Notes: generated by a model from the sequence alone, not told the origin. Shown: positions 1 through 5,333, numbered from the stretch's first letter. The stretch: DNA of 10,122 bases from JBHIAG01 sp046758465 (GCA_046758465.1 JBHIAG010000079.1:1-10122), one strand, 5' to 3'. A program made the numbers and translations.

Positions 1-2
1 GT

Positions 3-416
3 GCCGACGCACATGTACGTGGTCCCAAGCCAGCATGGAAACTAGCTGACCGGCTCCCAAAACGCTACGGTGCCGAGAGTTCCGACTCACGCTCGAGCCG
101 GGCGCCAACCCCTCCCGTGCGCTTGAATCCCGAACTGCCGCGCAAACTAAAAGAAATCATGAACACGGCGTTGGAGAAGAGCCACGCCCTGCGCTGCCAG
201 AGCGCGGCTGAGCTGCGCTCGGAGGACTATCGCACGCCCATGTCGGAGTCGGAGCAGCATGATCTGGCGCTGAAGCTCCTGAGGGTAGAAAGCGCTCTGG
301 TCCGGGTGCCGGGGGAACCTCATGGCATCCGGCGGCGCCCGAGCCACCACATGACAAAAATGCTGAACCTCGTGGGCTGGTTCGACCAGCACAAGAAGAA
401 GTCCGAAGACAAGTAA
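3..416 (+). pseudogene. Chimeric relic: Ser/Thr kinase C-lobe end joined in frame to S9 peptidase C-terminus
   Basis: The frame is open from the left edge to the TAA at 414-416; the first start inside it is GTG 117, with no Shine-Dalgarno sequence. From about 99 to 218 the translation matches the end of acidobacterial-type Ser/Thr kinases (APTPPVRLNPELP, then ALEKSHALRCQSAAELR, the subdomain XI region). From about 219 it switches to the C-terminus of an S9 prolyl oligopeptidase or acylaminoacyl peptidase: SEDYRTPMSESEQ carries the usual catalytic Asp, VRVPGEPHGIRRRPSHH the catalytic His, and NLVGWFDQHKKK is the usual last helix. The kinase active site and the peptidase nucleophile Ser are both missing, so neither activity is possible. 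The 30 or so codons before 99 resemble neither family. I read it as a deletion-joined pseudogene. A real kinase-propeller-peptidase fusion that lost its middle is possible. Confidence 0.7.
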
Positions 417-453
417 CCCACCCGCGAACGCGGCACGCGCATCCGGCCGACAA

Positions 454-467
454 GCCGCTTCGGTGGC
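454..467 (+). promoter_or_regulatory. Stem-loop with UUCG tetraloop upstream of the amidohydrolase gene
   Basis: GCCGC, loop TTCG, GTGGC forms a 5-bp stem (one G-U pair) closed by C-G on a UUCG tetraloop, a very stable RNA fold. No T-run follows, so it is not a standard intrinsic terminator. It may mark the 3' end of the upstream relic transcript. Confidence 0.35.
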
Positions 468-479
468 ATAGAAGTGGCA

Positions 480-485
480 TAGAAT
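480..485 (+). promoter_or_regulatory. Candidate -10 element of the amidohydrolase gene
   Basis: TAGAAT matches TATAAT at 5 of 6 positions and lies 54 bp before the ATG at 539. The expected -35 position (about 457-462) holds no good match. The hexamer lies at the end of an 11-bp tandem duplication (463-484). Transcription would begin near 492, at the base of the 491-514 stem-loop. Confidence 0.35.
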
Positions 486-490
486 AGGCT

Positions 491-514
491 GGATGCAGAC
501 GGGCAGTTGCATCC
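491..514 (+). promoter_or_regulatory. Perfect 7-bp inverted repeat in the amidohydrolase leader
   Basis: GGATGCA (491-497) and TGCATCC (508-514) are exact inverted repeats around a 10-nt loop. They end 8 nt before the Shine-Dalgarno sequence AAGGGGAG (523-530). This could be an mRNA 5' stem-loop or an operator for a dimeric regulator; the sequence does not decide between them. Confidence 0.45.
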
Positions 515-538
515 CACTGCATAAGGGGAGTACACGCA

Positions 539-2059
539 ATGACACAATGGATTGCGAAACGCTTCGCGGCCGCCGGGCGCGCAACTCCGCGGCCGTGGCT
601 TGCGGTGCTGGCTGGCTGCGCCCTGCTGGTGCTCGCCGCCCGGCAACTGCCGGGGGTGGCTTCCTCCGCCAGCGCCCAAGAATATGACCTTGTAATCCTG
701 AACGGCCGGGTCATCGACCCGGAATCGCATCTCGATGCCGTGCGCCACCTGGGCATCGCCGGCGGAAAGATTCAGGCCATCAGCCGCAAACCCCTGCGCG
801 GCCGCACGGCGCTTGACGCCCGCGGGCTGAGCGTCGCGCCGGGCTTTATCGATCTCCACGCGCACGGCCAGGACGAGGAAAACTACCGCTTCTATGCCAT
901 GGATGGGGTGACGACGGCCCTGGAGCTGGAAGTCGGCACGGCGGACGTGGACGCCTGGTACGCCGAACGGAAGGGCAAAGCTCTGGTTCATTACGGCGTC
1001 AGCGTCGGCCACATCCCGGTGCGCATGCGCGTGATGGACGACCCCGGGACATTTCTCCCCACCGGCGATGCCGCTACGCGTGCCGCCACGGAGGCGGAAA
1101 TCAAGGCAATGAAAGAACACATCGCATCGGGGTTGCAGCGCGGCGCCGTGGCCGTGGGGTTCGGGGTTGCCTACACGGCGGCGGCTGTGCGGTGGGAAAT
1201 CTTAGAGATGTTCCGCGTCGCGGCGCGCTACGGCGCCTCCGCGCACGTCCACGTGCGCGGGGGCGAGAGCGGCGTCCGGGGCGTGGAGGAGGTCATTGCG
1301 GCCGCGGCCATCACCGGAGCCCCGCTCCACATCGTTCATGTGAACAGCAGCGGCGCCCGCGCCACCCCGCGTCTGCTCCAAATGATTGGCGAGGCGCAAG
1401 CCCGGGGCCTCGACGTGACTACCGAATGCTATCCCTATACGGCGGGCATGACCCTCATCGAGTCCGCCTTGTTCGACCAGGGATGGCAAGAGCAGTACCA
1501 GGGCCGGCTGCAATGGGTGGAGAGCGGCGAGTGGCTTACCCCGGAGAGTTTCGCGCGCTACCGGAAAAGCGGCGGCATGGTCATCATCCATACGAATCCC
1601 GAGGAGGTGGTGCAGGGCGCGGTCGCGAGCCCCCTGACGCTGATTGCCAGCGACGGTTTCTTGGAAAACGGCAAGGGCCATCCACGCACCGCCGGCACCT
1701 ACGCGCGCGTGCTCGGCCGCTATGTGCGCGCGGCGAAGGTGCTCACCTGGATGGACGCCCTGCGCAAGATGACCCTGCTGCCGGCCCGGCGGCTGGAGCG
1801 CTGGGTGCCGATGATGAAAAACAAGGGCCGCATCCGCGTCGGCGCCGATGCCGACCTGACCATCTTTGACCCGGAGCGCGTCCGGGACCAGGCAACCTAC
1901 CAGGAGCCCGCCAAGTTCTCACAAGGGATCCAGTATGTTCTGGTCCGTGGAGTCTTGGTAGTAAAAGACGGCAAACTCCAGGAGGGTGTCGCGCCCGGGC
2001 GCCCCCTTCGCGCCCCTATCCCCTCAGAGCCGCACCGGGGGCCGGCCGCCCCAGCCTAG
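539..2059 (+). CDS. Exported amidohydrolase, N-acyl-D-amino-acid deacylase / amidohydrolase-3 type
   Basis: This 506-residue metal-dependent hydrolase probably cleaves an amide or N-acyl bond outside the cytoplasm; the substrate is not determined. A hydrophobic stretch at residues 19-36 followed by SASA-QE (about 44-48) looks like a signal peptide with its cleavage site. The urease-type amidohydrolase order is clear: a composite beta-sandwich start (YDLVILNGRVIDPES, 49-63), metal-binding DLHAHG (H107, H109), DGVTT (122-126), HVHVRG (H236, H238), HIVHVNSSG (H264, H267), SDG (D372), GHPRTAGTYARVLGRYV (380-396), and the closing GADADLTIFDPERV (435-448). Canonical D-aminoacylases have a metal-ligand Cys in a VGNCG context after DGVTT; here that stretch reads ALELEVG, with no Cys, so it is a divergent branch. 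The start is supported by AAGGGGAG 8 nt upstream. The C-terminal 20 residues are Pro/Arg-rich. No operon partner is obvious; the next gene has its own promoter. Confidence 0.88.
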   Translation: MTQWIAKRFAAAGRATPRPWLAVLAGCALLVLAARQLPGVASSASAQEYDLVILNGRVIDPESHLDAVRHLGIAGGKIQAISRKPLRGRTALDARGLSVAPGFIDLHAHGQDEENYRFYAMDGVTTALELEVGTADVDAWYAERKGKALVHYGVSVGHIPVRMRVMDDPGTFLPTGDAATRAATEAEIKAMKEHIASGLQRGAVAVGFGVAYTAAAVRWEILEMFRVAARYGASAHVHVRGGESGVRGVEEVIAAAAITGAPLHIVHVNSSGARATPRLLQMIGEAQARGLDVTTECYPYTAGMTLIESALFDQGWQEQYQGRLQWVESGEWLTPESFARYRKSGGMVIIHTNPEEVVQGAVASPLTLIASDGFLENGKGHPRTAGTYARVLGRYVRAAKVLTWMDALRKMTLLPARRLERWVPMMKNKGRIRVGADADLTIFDPERVRDQATYQEPAKFSQGIQYVLVRGVLVVKDGKLQEGVAPGRPLRAPIPSEPHRGPAAPA

Positions 2060-2073
2060 CTGGCAGGAGGCGG

Positions 2074-2103
2074 TTGACGCCGGCGGGGTCAGGCGCGTAT
2101 AAG
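2074..2103 (+). promoter_or_regulatory. Sigma70-type promoter of the PilZ operon
   Basis: TTGACG (2074-2079), an 18-bp spacer, and TATAAG (2098-2103) give 5 of 6 consensus matches in both boxes. Transcription would begin near 2110, leaving a leader of about 38 nt before the ATG at 2148. It lies 15 bp after the amidohydrolase stop codon, so the PilZ gene is probably transcribed separately. Confidence 0.7.
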
Positions 2104-2147
2104 AAACACACAAACCGGGGAACCTTAATCCCGGTGACGAGTCTGCC

Positions 2148-2522
2148 ATGGCCAGCATACCGGGTATCCCAGCCGGCGATCGCCGGCGCAGCCAGCGCGT
2201 CCTGATTCGCGTCCCCGTCCACCTCCATGGCTTTACCAAGCAGGGGAAGCGAGTCAATGAGAAAAGCGAAGCCATTGTGGTCAGTCGCAGCGGCGCCCTG
2301 CTGAAAACCGAGAGCGAGCTGAAACCCGGCAGCGACGTGGACCTCGAAAACCCCTCCAGCCACCAGAGCGCTCGCTTCCGCGTGGTGTGGACGAGCGACC
2401 GGCGGACGGAAGGCCGCTGGGACATCGGGATCGAATTCCGCTCGGGCGACGCCACCATCTGGGGGATTGAGTTCCCGGCGACGGAGAGCCAGAGGAAGCA
2501 GAAGGGTTCTCCCTCGGGGTAA
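2148..2522 (+). CDS. PilZ-domain protein
   Basis: This small cytoplasmic protein of 124 residues is one PilZ domain with short tails. PilZ domains are c-di-GMP receptors that alter motility, exopolysaccharide or gene expression. The N-terminal DRRRSQRVLIRVPV carries the RxxxR motif (R13, R17). The second motif, normally [D/N]xSxxG, reads VVSRSGALL (44-52): S46 and G49 are kept but the acidic or amide residue is Val44. The closing strand pattern WDIGIEF (91-97) is typical of the family. The missing D/N may weaken c-di-GMP binding; the protein may be a degenerate adaptor. The ATG at 2148 has only a weak ribosome site but follows the 2074-2103 promoter closely. The TAA is 4 bp before the next ATG, so the two genes form an operon. 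Confidence 0.88.
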   Translation: MASIPGIPAGDRRRSQRVLIRVPVHLHGFTKQGKRVNEKSEAIVVSRSGALLKTESELKPGSDVDLENPSSHQSARFRVVWTSDRRTEGRWDIGIEFRSGDATIWGIEFPATESQRKQKGSPSG

Positions 2523-2526
2523 AGCG

Positions 2527-2802
2527 ATGCTGCTCGCCATCTCGCTCCTTTTCGGAATGCTGGTGGGCTTCCTGGGCGTCAGCGCGCTTTTGCTTGTCCT
2601 TCTCGTCTACCGCATCCGCATCGGCATGCGCGAGCAAGGCCAATTGCTTCTCGACCCGAGCGAAGCACACTTCGAGCGCGAGCAGCGCCAAATGGTGCGG
2701 CGGCTGGAGCGCCTGCGGCCCTACCTCTGGAGGGTGTTCATTGTCTGGCTGGTGATGGGACTGGCGACCTTCGGCCTCTGGGTCTGGCAGGCACTCTACT
2801 AG
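2527..2802 (+). CDS. Small two-helix membrane protein of unknown function
   Basis: This 91-residue protein has a long N-terminal hydrophobic helix (about 2-28), a charged middle region (REQGQLLLDPSEAHFE, 35-50, then an Arg-rich helix 51-66) and a second transmembrane helix (about 68-88). The two ends probably lie on the same side of the membrane with a cytosolic-looking basic loop between them. I do not recognise the family. The ATG at 2527 is chosen because it follows the PilZ stop by 4 bp, has a GGGGT element about 8 nt upstream, and begins directly with the first helix; a TTG at 2467 would add 20 Arg-rich residues overlapping PilZ codons. The spacing implies translational coupling with the PilZ gene, so it may be the membrane partner of that protein. 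This is inference from position only. Confidence 0.75.
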   Translation: MLLAISLLFGMLVGFLGVSALLLVLLVYRIRIGMREQGQLLLDPSEAHFEREQRQMVRRLERLRPYLWRVFIVWLVMGLATFGLWVWQALY

Positions 2803-2837
2803 CGCCGTTGCAACTCGTGGGGACTATTTGCCGTGAG

Positions 2838-2857
2838 TCCCGTCCGTACGGACGGGA
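2838..2857. repeat. Perfect 20-bp palindrome
   Basis: TCCCGTCCGTACGGACGGGA is its own reverse complement over 20 bases. It begins 35 bp after the small membrane protein stop. It could be a regulator site, an extragenic palindrome, or a transcript-end structure. Confidence 0.6.
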
Positions 2858-2918
2858 TGAGCTACAGGGCCAGCCTTTGCCGTAAGACCCGCAGTGTAAT
2901 GCCCAGGATCATTAGGTT

Positions 2919-2945
2919 GGAACGGCACGAGCCCGCCGCCGTTCC
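2919..2945. promoter_or_regulatory. Inverted repeat upstream of the desaturase -35 box, possible operator
   Basis: GGAACGGC (2919-2926) and GCCGTTCC (2938-2945) are exact inverted repeats separated by 11 bp, centred about 34 bp upstream of the -35 box at 2966. Position and symmetry fit an activator or repressor site, for example for a fatty-acid or membrane-stress regulator; the regulator is unknown. Confidence 0.35.
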
Positions 2946-2965
2946 CCCTCTCGCAAAATCTTGTG

Positions 2966-2994
2966 TTGACGCCACCCGCCGCATCCGGTACTGT
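2966..2994 (+). promoter_or_regulatory. Sigma70-type promoter of the desaturase gene
   Basis: TTGACG (2966-2971), a 17-bp spacer, and TACTGT (2989-2994). Transcription would begin near 3001, giving a leader of about 80 nt that opens with a small hairpin (TTTCGC 3004-3009, GCGAAA 3015-3020). The bases around the -35 box (2956-2973) recur exactly at 4161-4178. Confidence 0.6.
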
Positions 2995-3080
2995 GAAGCG
3001 ACCTTTCGCGCAGGGCGAAACGCTCGAAAATTCTAGAAAAACTGACTCCCAGGCTCTTCGGAGCGGAGGGGATCTGCCGC

Positions 3081-3926
3081 ATGGCATCGGCTGAGATCGT
3101 GCTACAGAACGGCGCCCGCATCCCACTCATACGCGCTATCCCCTTTGCGGCTGTACACCTCGCTTGCTTGGCCGCATTCTTCGTCGAATTCAGTTGGTGG
3201 TACGTGATTTTGTGTCTGACACTGTACTACGTGGGGATGTTTTTCGTGGGTGCCGGCTACCACCGCTATTTCTCGCATCGCACCTTCAAGACGAGCCGCA
3301 GCTTTCAGTTCCTGCTGGCCTTCATGGCCATGACTTCGTCCCAAAAGGGCGTGTTGTGGTGGGCGGCCCATCACCGTCATCACCACAAGTTCTCCGACAC
3401 CGAAGAGGACATTCACTCCCCTTCGCACGGCGGCTTCTGGTGGTCGCACGTCGGTTGGATTCTGAGCGATCGCTTCGATCAGACCCCCAGCGAATTGGTT
3501 TCTGACCTGTACAAGTATCCTGAGCTGCGGTGGCTGAACCGGCACTTTCTGATTCCGCCGCTGACCCTGGCGGTGGTGCTCTTCCTGGTGGGCGGATGGG
3601 GGGCGCTGGTGTGGGGCTTTTTCCTGCGCACCGTGTTGCTCTGGCACGGTTCCTTCACCGTGAACTCGCTGGCGCACGTCTTTGGCCGGCGCCGTTACCA
3701 GACAACGGATACCAGCAAGAACAGCTTCCTCCTGGCCCTGATTACCATGGGCGAAGGCTGGCACAACAATCATCACCATTACATGGCCACGGTTCGTCAG
3801 GGATTTTTCTGGTGGGAAGTGGACAGCACCTACTACATCCTGAAGGTGCTTTCCTGGCTGCGTATTGTCTGGGACCTGCGCCAGCCTCCGCGGGACATCG
3901 TGCTCGCCACCGAAACGCGTTCCTAG
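3081..3926 (+). CDS. Membrane fatty acid (acyl-CoA-type) desaturase
   Basis: This integral membrane di-iron enzyme of 281 residues probably introduces a cis double bond (delta-9 type) into fatty acyl chains for membrane fluidity. All three histidine boxes are intact: HRYFSH (61-66), HRHHH (98-102) and HNNHHH (228-233). The supporting NSLAH (195-199) and WHG (188-190) motifs of the stearoyl-CoA desaturase class are also present. Hydrophobic segments at about 20-56, 75-90 and 158-186 fit the usual four-helix membrane layout. The length matches the bacterial family. The ATG at 3081 has GGAGGGG 9 nt upstream. It has its own promoter at 2966-2994 and appears monocistronic. The region just 3' holds the tail of a second, different desaturase. 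Electron donor and exact double-bond position cannot be read from the sequence. Confidence 0.92.
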   Translation: MASAEIVLQNGARIPLIRAIPFAAVHLACLAAFFVEFSWWYVILCLTLYYVGMFFVGAGYHRYFSHRTFKTSRSFQFLLAFMAMTSSQKGVLWWAAHHRHHHKFSDTEEDIHSPSHGGFWWSHVGWILSDRFDQTPSELVSDLYKYPELRWLNRHFLIPPLTLAVVLFLVGGWGALVWGFFLRTVLLWHGSFTVNSLAHVFGRRRYQTTDTSKNSFLLALITMGEGWHNNHHHYMATVRQGFFWWEVDSTYYILKVLSWLRIVWDLRQPPRDIVLATETRS

Positions 3927-3933
3927 CAAATCC

Positions 3934-4134
3934 ACTTTTAGAGCCACCAACCTGCGCTCCGTCGCCTGCATCACCAGCGGCGAGGGGTTGCAGAACCACC
4001 ACCACGGCTTCCCCTCCTCGCCCACGTTCAGTGTCCGCGCGAGCGAATGCGACCCGGCGTGGCTTGTGCTGCGTCTGCTGGCAACACTCCACCTCGCCAA
4101 GCTCCGCCCGGTGCCCGCGCCAGCAAACTCCTGA
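3934..4134 (+). pseudogene. C-terminal relic of a second fatty acid desaturase
   Basis: In the frame ending at the TGA 4132-4134, the translation carries a recognisable desaturase tail: ATNLRSVACITSGEGLQNHHH, then GFPSSP, then ECDPAWLVLRLLATLHLAKLRP. Family members read GEGWHNNHHAFPSSA and WxxDPxWxVIRxLxxLGLVxxVxxP in this order. The third histidine box has lost its first His (Q in place of H), and everything before it is gone, including boxes one and two, so it cannot be active. The FPSSP wording differs from the intact neighbour (HHHYMATVRQGF), so this is a remnant of a different subfamily rather than a fresh duplicate. No start codon or ribosome site belongs to it. Confidence 0.75.
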
Positions 4135-4160
4135 CTGACAAGTCACCAGAGGCTAGGTGC

Positions 4161-4199
4161 AAATCTTGTGTTGACGCCTACCGCAGCGTTCAGTCATGT
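4161..4199 (+). promoter_or_regulatory. Orphan copy of the desaturase promoter core
   Basis: The 18 bases at 4161-4178 are identical to 2956-2973, including TTGACG (4171-4176). At 17-bp spacing the -10 position reads TCATGT, poorer than the first copy's TACTGT. No forward-strand gene follows; transcription would run antisense into the gene at 4240-4770. It may be the remains of a promoter whose gene has been deleted. Confidence 0.4.
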
Positions 4200-4239
4200 G
4201 GCGGATGCGCCTGCGAGGCAGAGCTACTGCCGCGCGCGG

Positions 4240-4770
4240 CTAGGACTCAGGGGGCGCGGGCAAGGGGCGGGGGCCCGCTGGGCGGTCGGGGGAAGGTACC
4301 GGGGAGCTATGGTTGTGCACGATGAGCCAGCGGCGGCCGCGTTTTTCCAGAATCAGGGTGGTATGGCCGAGTGTGGTGACGAGCTGGTTGCCCACCCTGC
4401 CGACAAAGCTCCAGCGGTAGTAGACCCAGGCGAGCTTGCCGCGGCGTTCGATGCGCGTGTCTTCCCGCAGCAGCTCGACGTTCTGCTGCCCGGAATCCCG
4501 GAGCTGGTAGGCCTGGCGGATGCGCGCCCAGCCCACGAGCGGCACTTCGTGGAGGAAGCTGACCATGATGACTTCGGGGGCATAGTAGCGTTCCATCGCG
4601 TCGTAGTCGCCGGCACGATAGGCCGCGATCAGGCCGGCCACCACCTGCTCAATCTTTTCCGCCTCCTTGTCTCGCTTGCCTGGCTTGTCGGGCCGCGGCC
4701 TGGCCAGGCTCTGACCGCTCAGGCCGAGCAGCCCCAGTAGCAGCAGTCCCACCACAACACGCTTCGCCAT
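4240..4770 (-). CDS. Exported NTF2-like (SnoaL / DUF4440-type) protein
   Basis: This 176-residue protein has a clear signal peptide (KR followed by VVVGLLLLGLLGLSG, probable cleavage after SLA at about 23). The mature part has the cystatin-like fold pattern of the NTF2/SnoaL superfamily: a helix with LIAAYRAGDYDAMERYYAPEVIMV (47-70), a middle strand region with EDTRIERRGKLAWVYYRWSF (103-122), and the family's closing HTTLILEKRGRRWLIVHNHSS (136-156). Such proteins bind or turn over small molecules; many are uncharacterised, and nothing here fixes a substrate. The C-terminus is Pro-rich. The start ATG (4768-4770) has GGGAGGT just upstream. The gene stands alone, convergent with the desaturase relic and divergent from the acetate kinase relic; its promoter may lie inside that relic. 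Confidence 0.8.
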   Translation of the reverse strand: MAKRVVVGLLLLGLLGLSGQSLARPRPDKPGKRDKEAEKIEQVVAGLIAAYRAGDYDAMERYYAPEVIMVSFLHEVPLVGWARIRQAYQLRDSGQQNVELLREDTRIERRGKLAWVYYRWSFVGRVGNQLVTTLGHTTLILEKRGRRWLIVHNHSSPVPSPDRPAGPRPLPAPPES

Positions 4771-4819
4771 ACCTACCTCCCGTGTCCCCCGAACAGGTTA
4801 CTTTTCCCCTCGCCGGCAC

Positions 4820-4825
4820 TACAAT
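4820..4825 (+). promoter_or_regulatory. Candidate -10 box of the former ackA gene
   Basis: TACAAT (5 of 6 to consensus) lies 23 bp before the first recognisable acetate kinase codon. The -35 position (around 4797-4802) is a poor match. It is listed because its position suits the decayed gene. Confidence 0.3.
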
Positions 4826-4840
4826 AGCCGACCGCGGACT

Positions 4841-4868
4841 ACGATAGCATCAAAATTCTGGTTCTCAA
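4841..4868 (-). promoter_or_regulatory. Candidate promoter of the NTF2-like gene
   Basis: Reading the minus strand, TTGAGA (4863-4868), a 16-bp spacer and TATCGT (4841-4846) form a plausible pair about 70 bp upstream of the ATG. It overlaps the first codons of the acetate kinase relic, so part of the match may be coincidence. Confidence 0.35.
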
Positions 4869-4982
4869 CACGGGTAGCTGCTGCCGCCCAGCCGCGTCAA
4901 TATCTACGCCATCCCCACCAACGAAGAGCTACTCATCGCCCGCGACACCTACCGCACCCTCGCCGACATCGAAAACCCCTGA
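4849..4982 (+). pseudogene. ackA: Acetate kinase deletion relic (first ~10 codons joined to last ~30)
   Basis: From 4849 one frame reads IKILVLNTGS, the almost invariant acetate kinase start (M-KILVLNxGSSS); the initiator codon is now ATC instead of ATG. From about 4887 to the TGA at 4980-4982 a different frame reads RVNIYAIPTNEELLIARDT, then YRTLADIENP, the family's C-terminal signature. Acetate kinase (acetate + ATP to acetyl phosphate) is about 400 residues; some 350 are missing, including the whole active site, and head and tail are in different frames with the junction between about 4879 and 4890. It cannot make an enzyme. An intact-looking terminator follows at 5024-5064, as expected for the end of a real gene. 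Confidence 0.78.
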
Positions 4983-5023
4983 CCCCACGATACCACGCCT
5001 CACGCATCTCAAATGCCGGGTAG

Positions 5024-5064
5024 CGGCGAGGAATCCGTTTGGCTGGATTCCTCGTCGGTTTTTT
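5024..5064 (+). terminator. Rho-independent terminator
   Basis: The 13-nt arm 5024-5036 (CGGCGAGGAATCC) pairs with 5045-5057 (GGATTCCTCGTCG) with a single G-U pair, an 8-nt loop lies between, and six T residues follow (5059-5064). This is the clearest terminator in the window. It reads forward and sits 42 bp after the acetate kinase relic stop, so it is most likely that gene's original terminator. Confidence 0.9.
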
Positions 5065-5256
5065 CCCGATCCCCGCCCGCTGTTGGCAGCCATCTTCGGC
5101 GGCGGCTTACCAGAGCGGGCCCTTGGGGTCCTCTGTTGGCCGGGTAGGGCAGGGCATACGGCTCGTATGAGGGCTTATCGTAGCCCCGAACCTTCGGGAC
5201 GGAGATCCCGCATTCTTTGCGGGGCCCCCTGTTCCCCTTCGGCTGTTTGTCCTAGC

Positions 5257-5318
5257 GGGTCACGGCTTCAGCCGTGACATTAGCAGACGCAAAAAATCTG
5301 GGGCTTTAGCCCCTGAGA
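5257..5318 (+). repeat. Twin-hairpin (REP-like) intergenic repeat, copy 1
   Basis: Hairpin A is GTCACGGC, loop TTCA, GCCGTGAC (5259-5278). After an A-rich linker (GCAAAAAATCT), hairpin B is GGGGC, loop TTTA, GCCCC (5300-5313). A T-run follows (ttcttttt, 5321-5328). The same A-linker-B order recurs at 7408-7470 in the same orientation. The layout resembles REP/BIME-type extragenic elements. Mobilisation by a REP-associated transposase is possible but none is present here. Confidence 0.75.
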
Positions 5319-5333
5319 GATTCTTTTTGGTGG

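Larger units (their letters stand above)
2803..2965 (+). other. Structured intergenic region upstream of the desaturase promoter
   Basis: No coding sequence is supported here. It holds a 16-bp imperfect direct repeat (2827-2842 and 2876-2891, 14 of 16 identical), a perfect 20-bp palindrome (2838-2857) overlapping the first repeat unit, and an 8-bp inverted repeat (2919-2945). No T-run follows any of the inverted repeats, so a standard intrinsic terminator for the PilZ operon is not visible. Confidence 0.5.

Noticed and set aside
1..45. Short frame at the left edge ending in VVPSQHGN
   Set aside because: It vaguely resembles a peptidase tail but 14 residues are too few to support any call.
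320..1120. Minus-strand open frame across the amidohydrolase start
   Set aside because: It overlaps the signal peptide and catalytic core of a well-supported gene and shows no domain or ribosome site.
2467..2526. Upstream TTG start for the small membrane protein
   Set aside because: It would add 20 Arg-rich residues inside PilZ codons; the ATG at 2527 sits at coupling distance and starts at the first membrane helix.
3102..4100. Long minus-strand open frame opposite the desaturase
   Set aside because: It is the complement of a gene with three intact histidine boxes; its translation is rich in His/Arg/Gln without any domain, as expected for a shadow.
5083..5277. 64-residue plus-strand frame in the hairpin-rich spacer
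   Set aside because: It runs through several hairpins and into the twin-hairpin repeat, with no ribosome site or family likeness.
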